Source of the DNA: Stenotrophomonas sp. SAU14A_NAIMI4_5
Lineage (GTDB): Bacteria > Pseudomonadota > Gammaproteobacteria > Xanthomonadales > Xanthomonadaceae
Reading direction: 5' to 3'
DNA: 64,000 bases
Assembly: GCF_003086795.1 (NCBI RefSeq)
Contig: NZ_CP026003.1
Span: 1,508,777 to 1,572,776, forward strand
A model generated the notes under the pieces. That model searched no databases, was not told the DNA's origin, and saw only the letters and a program-made list of their open reading frames with translations. Shown piece after piece: positions 54,197 through 63,253 of the stretch. Both the position numbers and the translations under genes were made by a program. The stretch's first letter is position 1, and every line of letters begins with the position of its first letter.

Positions 54197-54943
54197 ATGA
54201 ACGAGACGATGTACTTCTATGGGTTGCTGGTGGTGGTGTTCGTGCTGGCCGGCGTGGTCAAGGGTGTGACCGGCATGGGCCTGCCGACGGTGGCGATGGG
54301 CCTGCTGGGCGGCGCACTGTCACCAGTGGCGGCGGCGTCGATGCTGTTCATTCCCACCTTCGTCACCAACGCGTGGCAACTGCTGTCCGGTCCTTCGCTG
54401 GGCCCTACCGTGCGGCGGCTGTGGCCGATGATGCTGGCAGTGGTGGTGGTGACGCTGGGCTCGGCCGCGCTGCTGGTGCGGGTCGACCACACCTGGTCAC
54501 GGGCGGCCCTGGGCGTGGCGCTGGTGGTGTATGCGCTGTACGCGCTGGTGGCGCCGGTGTTCCGCGTGCCGCAGCGGCGCGAACGCTGGCTGGGGCCGCT
54601 GGTGGGTGCGATATCCGGCATGGTCACCGGTGCCACCGGTGTGTTCGTCATGCCTGCCGTGCCGTACCTGCAGTCGCTGGGCATGCAGCGCGAGGAACTG
54701 GTGCAGGCGCTGGGCCTGGCGTTCACCGTGTCGACCATTTCCTTGACCACCGGACTGGTGATCAACGGTGCGTTTGGTGTGCAGCAGTTGGGGCTGAGCG
54801 CATTGGCGGTTGTTCCGGCGCTGCTGGGCATGTGGCTGGGGCAGGTGATCCGCCAGCGCATCAGCGCACGGGTGTTCCGCGCGTGTTTCCTTGGGTTCCT
54901 GCTGCTGCTCGGGCTGGAGCTGATACTGCGGCCGCTGTTCTGA
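54197..54943 (+). CDS. TauE/SafE family membrane permease
   Basis: A 248-residue inner-membrane protein with about eight helices. ATG 54197 (MNETMYFYGLLVVVFVLAGV); ATG 54209 is possible. The family hallmarks are the two similar halves: VVKGVTGMGLPTVAMGLL in the first, and VTGATGVFVMPAVPYLQSLG in the second. Members export or take up sulfonates, sulfite or other organic anions; the substrate here is unknown. The divergent lysR next to it suggests substrate-inducible expression. Confidence 0.88.
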   Translation: MNETMYFYGLLVVVFVLAGVVKGVTGMGLPTVAMGLLGGALSPVAAASMLFIPTFVTNAWQLLSGPSLGPTVRRLWPMMLAVVVVTLGSAALLVRVDHTWSRAALGVALVVYALYALVAPVFRVPQRRERWLGPLVGAISGMVTGATGVFVMPAVPYLQSLGMQREELVQALGLAFTVSTISLTTGLVINGAFGVQQLGLSALAVVPALLGMWLGQVIRQRISARVFRACFLGFLLLLGLELILRPLF

Positions 54944-54950
54944 TTACGTT

Positions 54951-55044
54951 CGCCGGGCATGGCCCGGCGCTACCGCAATGCGCCTTCGTAGCGTCGAGCT
55001 TGCTCGACTGTTGGCGTGGAGTAGTCGAGCAAGCTCGACTCTAC
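54951..55044. repeat. Three SMAG-type palindromes after the permease gene
   Basis: Minus copy 54951-54973 of the GCGCCGGGCCATGCCC type, then a plus copy 54988-55010 (GTAGCGTCGAGCTTGCTCGA-CTG) and a minus copy 55022-55044 of a TCGAGC subtype, 11 bp apart. Confidence 0.8.
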
Positions 55045-55063
55045 GCAGCCCAGATCGCAGGCA

Positions 55064-55087
55064 AGAAAAAACCCGCTTGCGCGGGTT
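55064..55087 (-). terminator. Terminator of tRNA-Leu copy 2
   Basis: On the minus strand, stem AACCCGC/GCGGGTT with a 4-nt loop, followed by a T run; the same design as after copy 1. Confidence 0.8.
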
Positions 55088-55103
55088 GTTTTCTTTCTCG
55101 ACA

Positions 55104-55190
55104 TGGTGCCCAGGAGAGGACTCGAACCTCCACGAAGTTGCCCCCGCTAGCACCTGAAGCTAGTGCGTCTACCAATTCCGCCACCTGGGC
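55104..55190 (-). tRNA. tRNA-Leu (anticodon CAG), copy 2
   Basis: 87 nt, identical in sequence to the copy at 53064-53150, including the encoded CCA and the long variable arm. Only the flanks differ. Confidence 0.95.
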
Positions 55191-55203
55191 GTCGAGGAGC
55201 GAG

Positions 55204-55232
55204 ATTATGGGGTGTTGTTACCGGGGTGTCAA
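55204..55232 (-). promoter_or_regulatory. Promoter of tRNA-Leu copy 2
   Basis: On the minus strand, TTGACA (55227-55232), 17-bp spacer, CATAAT (55204-55209); the same hexamers and spacing as copy 1, but a different spacer sequence. Confidence 0.85.
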
Positions 55233-55257
55233 CACTTCTCGAAAACAATCTCGCGAT

Positions 55258-55297
55258 GGAGTCAGAGCCCTTTCCGTTGGAAAGGGATCCGACCCTG
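55258..55297. repeat. Degenerate GGGGTCAG-type hairpin between tRNA-Leu copies 2 and 3
   Basis: Inner arms CCCTTTCC/GGAAAGGG around GTT are perfect. The outer arms GAGTCAG and CCGACCC have drifted from the GGGGTCAG/CTGACCCC form seen at 44737 and 59683. Confidence 0.6.
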
Positions 55298-55312
55298 CTG
55301 CTGGATGACAGG

Positions 55313-55340
55313 CAAAAAAAATCCCCGCCGAAGCGAGGAG
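55313..55340 (-). terminator. Terminator of tRNA-Leu copy 3
   Basis: On the minus strand, an imperfect 8-bp stem (CTCCTCGC/GCGGGGAT) closed by a TTCG loop, followed by eight T residues. Confidence 0.75.
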
Positions 55341-55349
55341 TTTTTTCGT

Positions 55350-55434
<85 letters not shown>

Positions 55435-55448
55435 GTTCCAGAGGCGCA

Positions 55449-55477
55449 ATTGTGAAGATGAATCGGCAGGCTGTCAA
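55449..55477 (-). promoter_or_regulatory. Promoter of tRNA-Leu copy 3
   Basis: On the minus strand, TTGACA (55472-55477), 17-bp spacer, CACAAT (55449-55454), 14 bp from the tRNA 5' end. Confidence 0.8.
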
Positions 55478-55562
55478 CGATTTCCAACAAATATTTCACG
55501 CGGCGCTTCCAAGGCCGCCGCTGACCCGTTCTGCACGCCCGCAACGGCTACCATGTAGGGCG

Positions 55563-58028
55563 ATGACTACCAAAAAACCAAGCAAGGGCGGGAGCAAGTC
55601 CCGCAGCCAGGCCCCGACCAAGGGCGCCAAGGCGGGCGCAGCCCGCACCACCAAGCCGGGCAAGCCGTTGCCGGGCTGGTTCCCCGAATTGAATGAAGGC
55701 GGTGCACCGCCGCGCGGCCGCAAGGGCCGCGGCATGGATGCCGCCGCACCGGGCCCGGCCCCGGGCCGCAAGCTGCCGCCGACCGGCAAGGTGATCGACG
55801 ATCCCTATGCCGCCCGCGAAGCCGAGAAGTACGAACAGCCCATCGCCAGCCGCGAGGCCATCCTGGCCCTGCTGGAGCGCTGCGACGGGCCGCAGACCGC
55901 CGAGGAACTGGGCGCGCGCCTGGGCCTGACCGCAGCCGACCGTGCCGAGGCACTGTCGCGCCGGCTCGGCGCCATGGTCCGTGACGGCCAGCTGGTGCAG
56001 AACCGCCGCGGCGGCTTTGCGCCGATCCAGACCCTGAACCTGGTCACCGGCGTGGTGATCGCCAACCCGGAAGGGTTCGGCTTCCTGCGCCCGGTCGAGG
56101 GCGGCGACGACCTGTTCCTGCCGCCCTATGAAATGCGCAAGGTGATGCACGGCGACAAGGTGCTGGCCCGCGTGACCGGCATCGACCACCGTGGCCGCCG
56201 CGAAGGCAGCATCGCCCGCGTGCTCGAGCGCGGCATGACCCGCCTGATCGGTCGCTTCAGCATTGAAATGGGCATCAATTACGTGGTGCCCGATGACAAG
56301 CGCATCCAGCGCAACGTGCAGGTGCCGCCGGACCAGACCGGTGGCGCGCGCGATGGCCAGCTGGTGGTCTGCGAACTGACCCAGGCACCGGACAGCCGTC
56401 GCCCGCCGATCGGCCGCATCATCGCCGTGCTCGGCGACAAGCTGACCGCGTCGCTGGTGGTGGAGACCGCCATCCACGGCCACGAACTGCCGTTCGAGTT
56501 CCCGCAGGAAGTGCTGGACGAAGCCGCCTCGGTGCCGATGGTGGTCGAGCCGGCGATGATCGGCGACCGCGTCGACCTGCGCAGCACGCCGCTGGTGACC
56601 ATCGACGGTGAAGATGCCAAGGACTTCGATGACGCGGTCTACTGCGAACCGAATGCCGATGGCTTCCGCCTGGTGGTGGCCATTGCCGATGTCTCCAACT
56701 ACGTGCGCCCCGGCACGCCGCTGGACGAGGAAGCGCAGAAGCGCGCCACGTCGGTGTATTTCCCGGGTTTCGTGGTGCCGATGCTGCCCGAGACCCTGTC
56801 CAACGGCATCTGCTCGCTGATGCCCAAGGTCGACCGCATGTGCTTCGTCTGCGACATGCAGATCGACCGCGACGGCGTGGTCAGCCATTCGCGCTTCTAC
56901 GAAGCGGTGATGAACTCGCACGCGCGCCTGACCTACACCCAGGTGTGGAAGGCGGTGGGCGAGGACGATGCCGATACCAAGGCATGGATGGGCGAGCTGC
57001 TGCCACAGGTGCAGCGCCTGCACCAGCTGTACAAGGTCCTGTCGAAGGCGCGTGCCAAGCGCGGCGCCATCGAGTTTGAAAGCAGCGAGGTGCGCTTCGT
57101 GCTGGACAACCGTGGCGAGGTGACCCAGGCCGGCATGCTGGTGCGCAACGATGCGCACAAGCTGATCGAGGAATGCATGATCGCGGCCAACGTGGAGGCG
57201 GCCAAGTACCTGCTGTCGCGCCATGTGCCGGCCCCGTACCGCGTCCACGAGAAGCCGCCGGAGACCAAGTTCGCCGACCTGCTGGAATTCCTCAAGGAGT
57301 TCAAGCTGAGCCTGCCGCCGTGGTCGAAGGTGCGCCCGGGCGACTACACCAAGCTGCTGAAGAAGATCCGCGACCGTCCCGATGCCACGCTGCTGGAATC
57401 GGTGCTGCTGCGCAGCCAGAGCCTGGCGGTCTACAGCCCGGACAACAATGGTCACTTCGGCCTGGCGCTGGAGGCCTACGCGCACTTCACCTCGCCGATC
57501 CGTCGTTATCCCGACCTGCTGGTGCACCGTGCGATCAAGCACGCGCTGTCCGGCAAGCCGCTGGACAAGTTCACCTACAACGCCCGCGAGATGGCTGCGC
57601 TGGCGCTGCAGTGCTCCGAGCGCGAGCGTCGTGCCGACGAGGCCGAGCGCGAGGTCGACGAGCGCTACCGCGCCGCGTGGATGGAAAAGCACGTGGGCGG
57701 CCAGTTCGACGGCGTGATCAGCGGCGTGACCAGCTTCGGCCTGTTCGTGGAGCTGGATGATTCCAAGGTGCAGGGCCTGGTCCACGTGACCCAGCTGCCG
57801 CAGGACTATTACAAGTTCGACGCCACCCGCAAGACGCTGACCGGCGAACGCCGCGGCAGCAGCTACCGGCTGGGCGACCGCGTGCGCATCCTGGTGCTGA
57901 AGGCCAGCATGGAAGAGCGCAAGATCGACTTCCGCCTGGTCGAGCACAAGGGCGAAGACGAGGGCGATGGCCTGCCGCCGCTGCCCGAACGCGGCAAGCC
58001 GGCCAAGCGCACCAAAAAGCAGTATTGA
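55563..58028 (+). CDS. rnr: Ribonuclease R with basic N-terminal extension
   Basis: An 821-residue 3'-5' exoribonuclease of the RNase II family that degrades structured RNA. ATG 55563 (MTTKKPSKGGSKSRSQAPTK). The first 80 residues or so are basic and Pro/Gly-rich; the E. coli-like start (REAEKYEQPIASREAILALL) comes after them. A winged helix, cold-shock domains (NLVTGVVIANPEGFGFLRPV), the RNB catalytic motif EDAKDFDDAVYCEPN and a C-terminal S1 domain (GQFDGVISGVTSFGLFVELD) follow. The Lys-rich C-terminal tail of E. coli RNase R is cut to a short KPAKRTKKQY. Confidence 0.96.
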   Translation: MTTKKPSKGGSKSRSQAPTKGAKAGAARTTKPGKPLPGWFPELNEGGAPPRGRKGRGMDAAAPGPAPGRKLPPTGKVIDDPYAAREAEKYEQPIASREAILALLERCDGPQTAEELGARLGLTAADRAEALSRRLGAMVRDGQLVQNRRGGFAPIQTLNLVTGVVIANPEGFGFLRPVEGGDDLFLPPYEMRKVMHGDKVLARVTGIDHRGRREGSIARVLERGMTRLIGRFSIEMGINYVVPDDKRIQRNVQVPPDQTGGARDGQLVVCELTQAPDSRRPPIGRIIAVLGDKLTASLVVETAIHGHELPFEFPQEVLDEAASVPMVVEPAMIGDRVDLRSTPLVTIDGEDAKDFDDAVYCEPNADGFRLVVAIADVSNYVRPGTPLDEEAQKRATSVYFPGFVVPMLPETLSNGICSLMPKVDRMCFVCDMQIDRDGVVSHSRFYEAVMNSHARLTYTQVWKAVGEDDADTKAWMGELLPQVQRLHQLYKVLSKARAKRGAIEFESSEVRFVLDNRGEVTQAGMLVRNDAHKLIEECMIAANVEAAKYLLSRHVPAPYRVHEKPPETKFADLLEFLKEFKLSLPPWSKVRPGDYTKLLKKIRDRPDATLLESVLLRSQSLAVYSPDNNGHFGLALEAYAHFTSPIRRYPDLLVHRAIKHALSGKPLDKFTYNAREMAALALQCSERERRADEAEREVDERYRAAWMEKHVGGQFDGVISGVTSFGLFVELDDSKVQGLVHVTQLPQDYYKFDATRKTLTGERRGSSYRLGDRVRILVLKASMEERKIDFRLVEHKGEDEGDGLPPLPERGKPAKRTKKQY

Positions 58029-58033
58029 AAGGT

Positions 58034-58127
58034 GTGCCGACCAACGGTCGGCACCCACCTTGCCCGGTAGGTGCCAACCGTTGGTTGGCACATTCCTCAC
58101 CCTGTAGGTGCCAACCTTGGTTGGCAC
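58034..58127. repeat. Three SMAG palindromes after rnr
   Basis: Minus GTGG-type copy 58034-58058, then two plus copies of the GTAGGTGCCAACC type: 58067-58091 with core CGTTGG and 58104-58127 with core TTGG, one base shorter. The last ends 21 bp before the next start codon. Confidence 0.8.
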
Positions 58128-58148
58128 GACGTTCCGGAGGAACCCAGC

Positions 58149-58643
58149 ATGCAAGGCCAACCCGAGTACCGCGGCGGCTGCCAATGCGGCGCCATCCGCT
58201 TCGAGGCGCGCGGCGCCCTCACCGACAGCTCGATCTGCCACTGCCGGATGTGCCAGAAGGCGTTCGGCGCCTACTACGCGCCGCTGGTCTCGGTGCGCGG
58301 CGCGCAGTTCAGCTGGACCCGCGGCCAGCCGCGCTATTTCCAGTCCTCCAACGTGGTCCGCCGCGGCTTCTGCGGTGACTGCGGCACCCCGCTGACCTAC
58401 GAGGCCCCGGACGGCATGGCCGTGGCCGCTGGCGCCTTCGACGAACCCGAGCGCCTGCCGCCGACCCTGCAGTACGGCATGGAGCGCAAGCTGCCCTTCG
58501 TGGATGGCCTGGGCCTGCTGCCCGGCCGCCGCACCGAGGAGGACGTGGCCGCGCTGGAGTTCCTGGCCACGATCGTGTCCCACCAGCACCCCGACCACGA
58601 CACCCCGCACTGGCCGCCGCGCACCCGTTCAGCGGAAGGATGA
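58149..58643 (+). CDS. GFA-family (glutathione-dependent formaldehyde-activating-like) zinc protein
   Basis: A 164-residue cytoplasmic protein, ATG 58149 preceded by CGGAGG. The Mss4-like zinc fold shows the family's Cys pattern: GGCQCGAIRFEA (Cys11, Cys13), SSICHCRMCQKAFGAYYAPL (Cys30, Cys32, Cys35) and GFCGDCGTPL (two more). Some members condense formaldehyde with glutathione, but most are uncharacterised, so the reaction is not assigned. It is inserted between rnr and rlmB, which are adjacent in many gammaproteobacteria, and is bordered on both sides by SMAG elements. Confidence 0.85.
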   Translation: MQGQPEYRGGCQCGAIRFEARGALTDSSICHCRMCQKAFGAYYAPLVSVRGAQFSWTRGQPRYFQSSNVVRRGFCGDCGTPLTYEAPDGMAVAAGAFDEPERLPPTLQYGMERKLPFVDGLGLLPGRRTEEDVAALEFLATIVSHQHPDHDTPHWPPRTRSAEG

Positions 58644-58650
58644 ACGGCGG

Positions 58651-58854
58651 GTAGCGCCGGGCCATGCCCGGCGAGCGCGCAGCGCGGCAGGTGAAGGCGT
58701 GCGGACCAACGGTCCGCACCCACCAACCAACGGTCCGCACCCACCAACCAACGGTCCGCACCCACCAACCAACGGTCCGCACCCACCAACCAACGGTCCG
58801 CACCCACCAACCAACGAGCGGCACCCGGCAGGTAGCGCCGGGCCATGCCAGGCG
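58651..58854. repeat. SMAG elements flanking a 21-bp minisatellite
   Basis: Plus SMAG copies 58651-58673 and 58832-58854 (GTAGCGCCGGGCCATGCC-type, each followed by GAGCGCGCAGCGCGGC) bracket the tandem array at 58704-58829. The matching flanks suggest that the two copies and their trailing sequence are themselves a duplication. Confidence 0.8.
58704..58829. repeat. Six tandem copies of a 21-bp unit
   Basis: Unit AACCAACGGTCCGCACCCAC-C: copies start at 58704 (one base different), 58725, 58746, 58767, 58788 and 58809 (last degenerate: AACCAACGAGCGGCACCCGG). Each unit holds a half palindrome of the GGACCAACGGTCC SMAG subtype, so the array looks like slipped-strand expansion of one element. There are no spacers, so it is not a CRISPR. 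Confidence 0.9.
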
Positions 58855-58918
58855 AGCGCGCAGCGCGGCCGCCGCCGATGCTCTACCATAGCCACCCCCT
58901 TTCCGGTTCGGCCCCCGC

Positions 58919-59662
58919 ATGAGCAAGAACAGCCAGTGGATCGTCGGCGTCAACGCCGTCGCCTCCTCCATCGAGAACGACGCCGACAACGTCCGCGAAG
59001 TGCTGGTCGAGGCCGGTGCGAAGAACCCGCGCCTGGTCGAAATCGAGGAAAACGCCCGCCGCAAGGGCATCGACGTGCGCAAGGTCAACAGCCAGGCGCT
59101 GGACGGTGTCGGCGGCTCGGTGCGCCACCAGGGCGTGGCCGCGCGCTATGCCGCCGCCCGCACCTACAGCGAGAACGAGCTGGAAGGCCTGGTCACCGCC
59201 GCCGAAGGCAAGGCCCTGCTGCTGGTGCTGGACGAGGTGCAGGACCCGCACAACCTGGGCGCCTGCCTGCGTTCGGCCGCCGCCGCCGGTGCCACCGCGG
59301 TGATCATCCCCAAGGACAAGTCGGCCACGGTCAATGCCACGGTCCGCAAGACCTCGGCCGGCGCCGCCGACCTCATCCCGGTGGTGGCGGTGACCAACCT
59401 GTCGCGCTGCCTGAAGGACCTGCAGAAGCAGGGCGTGTGGATCTACGGCCTGGCCGGTGAAGCCACCGCGTCGCTGTACCAGCTGGACCTGAAGGGCAAC
59501 ATCGCCCTGGTGCTGGGCGGCGAAGCCGACGGCCTGCGCCGCCTGACCCGCGAGAACTGCGATGGCCTGGTCAAGATCCCGATGCCGGGCGAGATTGAGA
59601 GCCTGAACGTCTCCGTCGCCGCCGGCGTCAGCCTGTTCGAGGCCGTGCGCCAGCGCGGTTGA
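58919..59662 (+). CDS. rlmB: 23S rRNA (guanosine-2'-O-)-methyltransferase RlmB
   Basis: A 247-residue SPOUT methyltransferase (E. coli 243) that methylates G2251 in the P loop of 23S rRNA. The N-terminal substrate-binding domain starts MSKNSQWIVGVNAVASSIEN. The knotted catalytic domain carries motif 1 LDEVQDPHNLGACLRSAAAA, motif 2 LVLGGEADGLRRLTREN and motif 3 IPMPGEIESLNVSVAAGVSL. It follows rnr at one gene's distance. A terminator-like hairpin comes 20 bp after the stop. Confidence 0.96.
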   Translation: MSKNSQWIVGVNAVASSIENDADNVREVLVEAGAKNPRLVEIEENARRKGIDVRKVNSQALDGVGGSVRHQGVAARYAAARTYSENELEGLVTAAEGKALLLVLDEVQDPHNLGACLRSAAAAGATAVIIPKDKSATVNATVRKTSAGAADLIPVVAVTNLSRCLKDLQKQGVWIYGLAGEATASLYQLDLKGNIALVLGGEADGLRRLTRENCDGLVKIPMPGEIESLNVSVAAGVSLFEAVRQRG

Positions 59663-59682
59663 TCGGCCGGTACGACGTGATC

Positions 59683-59730
59683 GGGGTCAGATCCCTCTCC
59701 CACGGGAGAAGAGATCTGACCCCTTTTTTT
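59683..59730 (+). terminator. GGGGTCAG-armed hairpin terminator after rlmB
   Basis: Outer arms GGGGTCAGATC/GATCTGACCCC and inner CTCTCCC/GGGAGAAG around AC, followed by seven T. It is both a member of the hairpin family also found at 44737 and a good Rho-independent terminator. Confidence 0.8.
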
Positions 59731-59743
59731 GATCGGAAGAATC

Positions 59744-59817
59744 GTGTCGACCAAGGTCGACACCTACCAGAGCAGAACCAGCGTCAGGGCCCGTGCCGAC
59801 CAACGGTCGGCACCCAC
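59744..59817 (-). repeat. Two SMAG palindromes between rlmB and macC
   Basis: Minus copies 59744-59767 (GTAGGTGTCGACCTTGGTCG-ACAC) and 59793-59817 (GTGG type, GTGCCGACC arm). They lie between convergent rlmB and macC. Confidence 0.8.
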
Positions 59818-59858
59818 CATCAGCAGCAGATTCCGACAGATCGCAGCCCCGCATCGCC

Positions 59859-61298
59859 TTACCCCGCGCTGCCGCCCAGCGCCTTGAACAGGGTCACGTC
59901 GTTGTTCAGCTGGCTCTGCCGCACGCGCGCCAGCGACAGCTCGGCATCGCGCCGGGTCTGCTGTGCTTCCAGCCAGGTACGCAGGTCGGTAGCACCCACC
60001 CGGTAGCGCACTTCCTGCGCACGCTCCACTTCCACGGCCTGATCATACGAGGCCTGCGAAGCGGCCACCTGGCGCGCCAGCTGCTCGCGCGCGGACAGCG
60101 CGTTGTCCACTTCCGAAAGCGCGGTGTACAGCGTCTTGCGGAAGTTGGTCGCGGCAATCTGGTAGGCGGTACCGGCGATGTCGGTGTCCAGCTGCGCACG
60201 CTGCAGGTTGAGGAAGGGCAGCGACAGGCCGGCGCCCAGCGTGGCCACCGGGTTGCGCAGCACATCCCCCAGCGAGGTCGCGCTCGAACCGAGGCTGCCG
60301 GTCAGGCTCAGCGCCGGGTAGTACTGGGTGGCGGTCACCTTGATGGTCTTCAGGCTGTTGCGCAGGCGCAGCTCGGCCGCGCGCAGGTCGGGGCGGCGGC
60401 CCAGCAGGTCGGCCGGCAGGCCTTCGTCGATGCCGGGGCTGCGGGCGGCCTGCAGATCCTGCGGCTCATCCTGCTGCGGCCACGGCGTGCCATCCAGCAG
60501 CACGGTCAACGCGTTGCGGACTTCCACCCGCTGCTGTTCCAGCGCGCTCTGCGCCGAACGCTGCGATTCCAGGTTCTGCAGGGCCTGGCGCACTTCCAGC
60601 CGCGATACCGCACCGGCATCGAAGCGGGCCTGCACCAGGTCGCGGGTGCGCTCAAGACGCTGCAGGTTGGCCTCGCCGCTGGCGATGGACTGGTTGAGGT
60701 AGGCCAGCGTCCAGTACTGGCTGATCGTGTCGCCGATCACCAGCAGGGCGGTGTTCTGCCGGTCCTCCTCGCTGGCCTGGGCTTCCCAGCGGGCGATGTC
60801 GCGCGCGGTGCGCAGGCGGCCCCACAGGTCCACCTCCCACGACAGCGACACGCCGGTGGAATAGCCGCGGCTCCAGTCGGCGGCCTGGTCGGTGGGACGG
60901 CTGCCGCTGGCGCTGACGCCGGACGAGGACGGCTGCGGCCAGAGCGCGTTGCTGGCCAGGCCGGCCTGCAGGCGGGCGCGCTGCACGGCCAGGCCGGCGG
61001 CACCCAGGTCGCTGTTGGCGGCCAGGGCCTGCGCCACCAGACGGTCCAGGCGCTCGTCACCGAAGCCGGTCCACCAGGTGTCCTGGCGGACGTCGCGGCC
61101 CGGGGTGTCCAGGCTGCTGCGCGGGTCATCGGCCGGCGCGTTGAGGGTGGCATCGCCGCGGCCATAGGTCGCGGCCACGGCCGGGTCTTCGGTCGGGTAG
61201 CGGCCCACCGAGGCGCAGCCGGACAGGGCGAGCAGCACGGCGCCGGCCAGCAGCAGGCGCGAAGGGGCAGGGGAGGTCAGTCGGGTCATCATCTTCAT
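59859..61298 (-). CDS. macC: Outer membrane efflux lipoprotein of the MacAB pump
   Basis: A 479-residue TolC/NodT-type channel. Start ATG 61298 ([20 protein letters not shown]), which overlaps the macB stop as ATGA. The lipobox LLALSGC places the acylated Cys at residue 28. Fold markers are [20 protein letters not shown] (about 73-92), [20 protein letters not shown] and [20 protein letters not shown]. The third gene of macABC, a tripartite ABC efflux system described in S. maltophilia. It resembles EmrC only at the family level. Confidence 0.93.
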   Translation of the reverse strand: MKMMTRLTSPAPSRLLLAGAVLLALSGCASVGRYPTEDPAVAATYGRGDATLNAPADDPRSSLDTPGRDVRQDTWWTGFGDERLDRLVAQALAANSDLGAAGLAVQRARLQAGLASNALWPQPSSSGVSASGSRPTDQAADWSRGYSTGVSLSWEVDLWGRLRTARDIARWEAQASEEDRQNTALLVIGDTISQYWTLAYLNQSIASGEANLQRLERTRDLVQARFDAGAVSRLEVRQALQNLESQRSAQSALEQQRVEVRNALTVLLDGTPWPQQDEPQDLQAARSPGIDEGLPADLLGRRPDLRAAELRLRNSLKTIKVTATQYYPALSLTGSLGSSATSLGDVLRNPVATLGAGLSLPFLNLQRAQLDTDIAGTAYQIAATNFRKTLYTALSEVDNALSAREQLARQVAASQASYDQAVEVERAQEVRYRVGATDLRTWLEAQQTRRDAELSLARVRQSQLNNDVTLFKALGGSAG

Positions 61299-63253
61299 TC
61301 GCGGGCCAGGGCCTCCACCGGGTCGAGCTGGGCGGCATTGCGTGCCGGCAGGAATCCAAACGCCACGCCGATCAGGGTCGAGCAGGCAAACGCGGCGATG
61401 ATCGAGGCAGTGGAGAACACCACCTGGAAATTGCTGGAGAAGTGGCCGATCAGCACGCCCAGCAGCAGGGCCAGGCCGATGCCGAGCAGGCCGCCGATCA
61501 GGCACACCAGCACCGCTTCGATCAGGAACTGCTGGCGGATGTCGCTCTGCCGCGCACCCACGGCCATGCGCACGCCGATCTCGCGGGTACGTTCGGTCAC
61601 CGACACCAGCATGATGTTCATCACGCCGATGCCGCCGACCAGCAGGGCGATGGCGGCGATCGCGCCAATCAGCAGGGTCATCGTGCGCGTGGTCTGCTCG
61701 ATGGTCTCGCGGATCTCGGCGCTGTTGCTGAGGAAGAAATCCTCGGTGCCGTGGCGCAGGGTCAGCAGCCGGGTGATGGCCTCCTGAGCGGCATCCATCG
61801 GTGTTTCATCATTGACGCGCACGGTGATGCTGGAGACGTAGCTCTGCCCCAGCATGCGCGACATCACCGCGGTGTAGGGCACGAACACGCCCAGGCTGGT
61901 GCTGCCACCGAAGCCGAAGCTCTGCTTCTTGGCCACGCCGACCACGCGCACCGGCACGTTGCCCAGCAGGATCACCTGGCCGATCGGGTCGCTGTCGGGA
62001 AAGAACTGGGTCTTCGTGTTCTCGTCGATCACCCCCACCTGGGCCAGGCCGCGGATCGCGTCGGTGTCGAAGAAGCTGCCGTCGAGCAGGGTCACGCCCT
62101 TCACCCGGAAATACTGCTCGCCGACGCCGCTGATCTGTGCCGTCGCCGACTGGTTGCGGTAGCGCGCGGTCACCGAGGTCGACACGCTGGGCGTGGCGCT
62201 GTCCACGTAGCTCTGCTGCGACAGCGCATCGGCATCGGTGGCCTTCAGCGTCTGCACGCGCGCCGAGCGCATGTCACCGAAGCCGCGGCCGGGGTAGACG
62301 TCGATGGTGTTGGTGCCCAGCGCGCTGATGTTCTGCAGGATCTGCTGCTGCGAACCGTTGCCCAGCGCCACCACCGATACCACCGAGGCGATGCCGATGA
62401 TGATGCCGAGCATGGTCAGGAAGGTGCGCAGGCGGTGGGCGTTCATCGCCAGCAGCGCCATCCGGAACGCCTCGGTGAAGCGGTCGCGGGCCGCGCGCCA
62501 GCTGCTGCCATGGGCGACGTCTGCGCTGGGCTGGCGCTGCGCACGGTAGCTGGGGGCTTTCGGATTGGCGCGGTCGGCGATGATCTCGCCGTCGCGGATC
62601 TCGATGATGCGCTGGGCGTGCTCGGCCACGCTCATGTCGTGGGTGACGATGATGATGGTGTGGCCTTCGGCATGCAGCTCGCCGAGGATGGCCATCACTT
62701 CCTCACCGGATTTCGTGTCCAGCGCGCCGGTCGGTTCGTCGGCCAGGATCACCTCGCCGCCGTTCATCAGGGCGCGGGCGATCGACACGCGCTGCTGCTG
62801 GCCGCCGGACAGCTGGCCCGGCTTGTGGTGCATGCGGTCGTGCAGGCCCAGCCGCTGCAGCAGCTGCTCGGCGCGCGCGTTGCGGGTCGGCCCGGGGCTG
62901 CCGGCATACACTGCCGGCACTTCCACGTTGCCGCGCGCATCGAGGTCGCCCAGCAGGTGGTAGCGCTGGAAGATGAAACCGAAATGGCCACGGCGAAGTT
63001 CGGCCAGCTCGTCCGGCTCCATCTTTCCGGTTTCGCGGCCGGCCACCTGGTAGCTGCCGCGGGTCGGGCGGTCCAGGCAGCCGAGGATGTTCATCAGCGT
63101 CGACTTGCCCGAGCCGGACTGGCCGACGATGGCGACCATCTCACCGGCATGGATGTCCAGGTTGACGTCGCGCAGCACGGCGATGACATCCTCGCCGGCC
63201 GGGAACTCGCGGCGCAGGTCACGCAGGCGCAGCAGGGGCGCCGTCGTGCTCAT
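61295..63253 (-). CDS. macB: Macrolide-type ABC efflux ATPase/permease MacB
   Basis: A 652-residue fused transporter (E. coli 648). The N-terminal ATPase shows Walker [10 protein letters not shown] (44-52), signature [15 protein letters not shown] and Walker [14 protein letters not shown] first membrane helix follows near 280 ([20 protein letters not shown]), then a large periplasmic domain and three C-terminal helices ([40 protein letters not shown]). The protein works mechanically, driving MacA-MacC to expel substrates from the periplasm. It overlaps both neighbours by ATGA. Confidence 0.97.
   Translation of the reverse strand: MSTTAPLLRLRDLRREFPAGEDVIAVLRDVNLDIHAGEMVAIVGQSGSGKSTLMNILGCLDRPTRGSYQVAGRETGKMEPDELAELRRGHFGFIFQRYHLLGDLDARGNVEVPAVYAGSPGPTRNARAEQLLQRLGLHDRMHHKPGQLSGGQQQRVSIARALMNGGEVILADEPTGALDTKSGEEVMAILGELHAEGHTIIIVTHDMSVAEHAQRIIEIRDGEIIADRANPKAPSYRAQRQPSADVAHGSSWRAARDRFTEAFRMALLAMNAHRLRTFLTMLGIIIGIASVVSVVALGNGSQQQILQNISALGTNTIDVYPGRGFGDMRSARVQTLKATDADALSQQSYVDSATPSVSTSVTARYRNQSATAQISGVGEQYFRVKGVTLLDGSFFDTDAIRGLAQVGVIDENTKTQFFPDSDPIGQVILLGNVPVRVVGVAKKQSFGFGGSTSLGVFVPYTAVMSRMLGQSYVSSITVRVNDETPMDAAQEAITRLLTLRHGTEDFFLSNSAEIRETIEQTTRTMTLLIGAIAAIALLVGGIGVMNIMLVSVTERTREIGVRMAVGARQSDIRQQFLIEAVLVCLIGGLLGIGLALLLGVLIGHFSSNFQVVFSTASIIAAFACSTLIGVAFGFLPARNAAQLDPVEALARE

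Noticed and set aside
55221..55240. GGTGTCAACAC upstream of tRNA-Leu copy 2, first read as a SMAG palindrome
   Set aside because: It lacks the GTAG head and full arms, and TGTCAA here is the -35 box of the tRNA promoter on the minus strand.
55548..58610. A 1020-codon open frame on the minus strand opposite rnr and the GFA-family gene
   Set aside because: His/Val/Gly/Gln-rich antisense composition typical of high-GC genomes. It covers two well-recognised genes, and no domain is recognisable.
58704..58829. Regular repeats resembling a CRISPR array
   Set aside because: The 21-bp units abut directly with no spacers, and no cas genes are nearby; it is a minisatellite.
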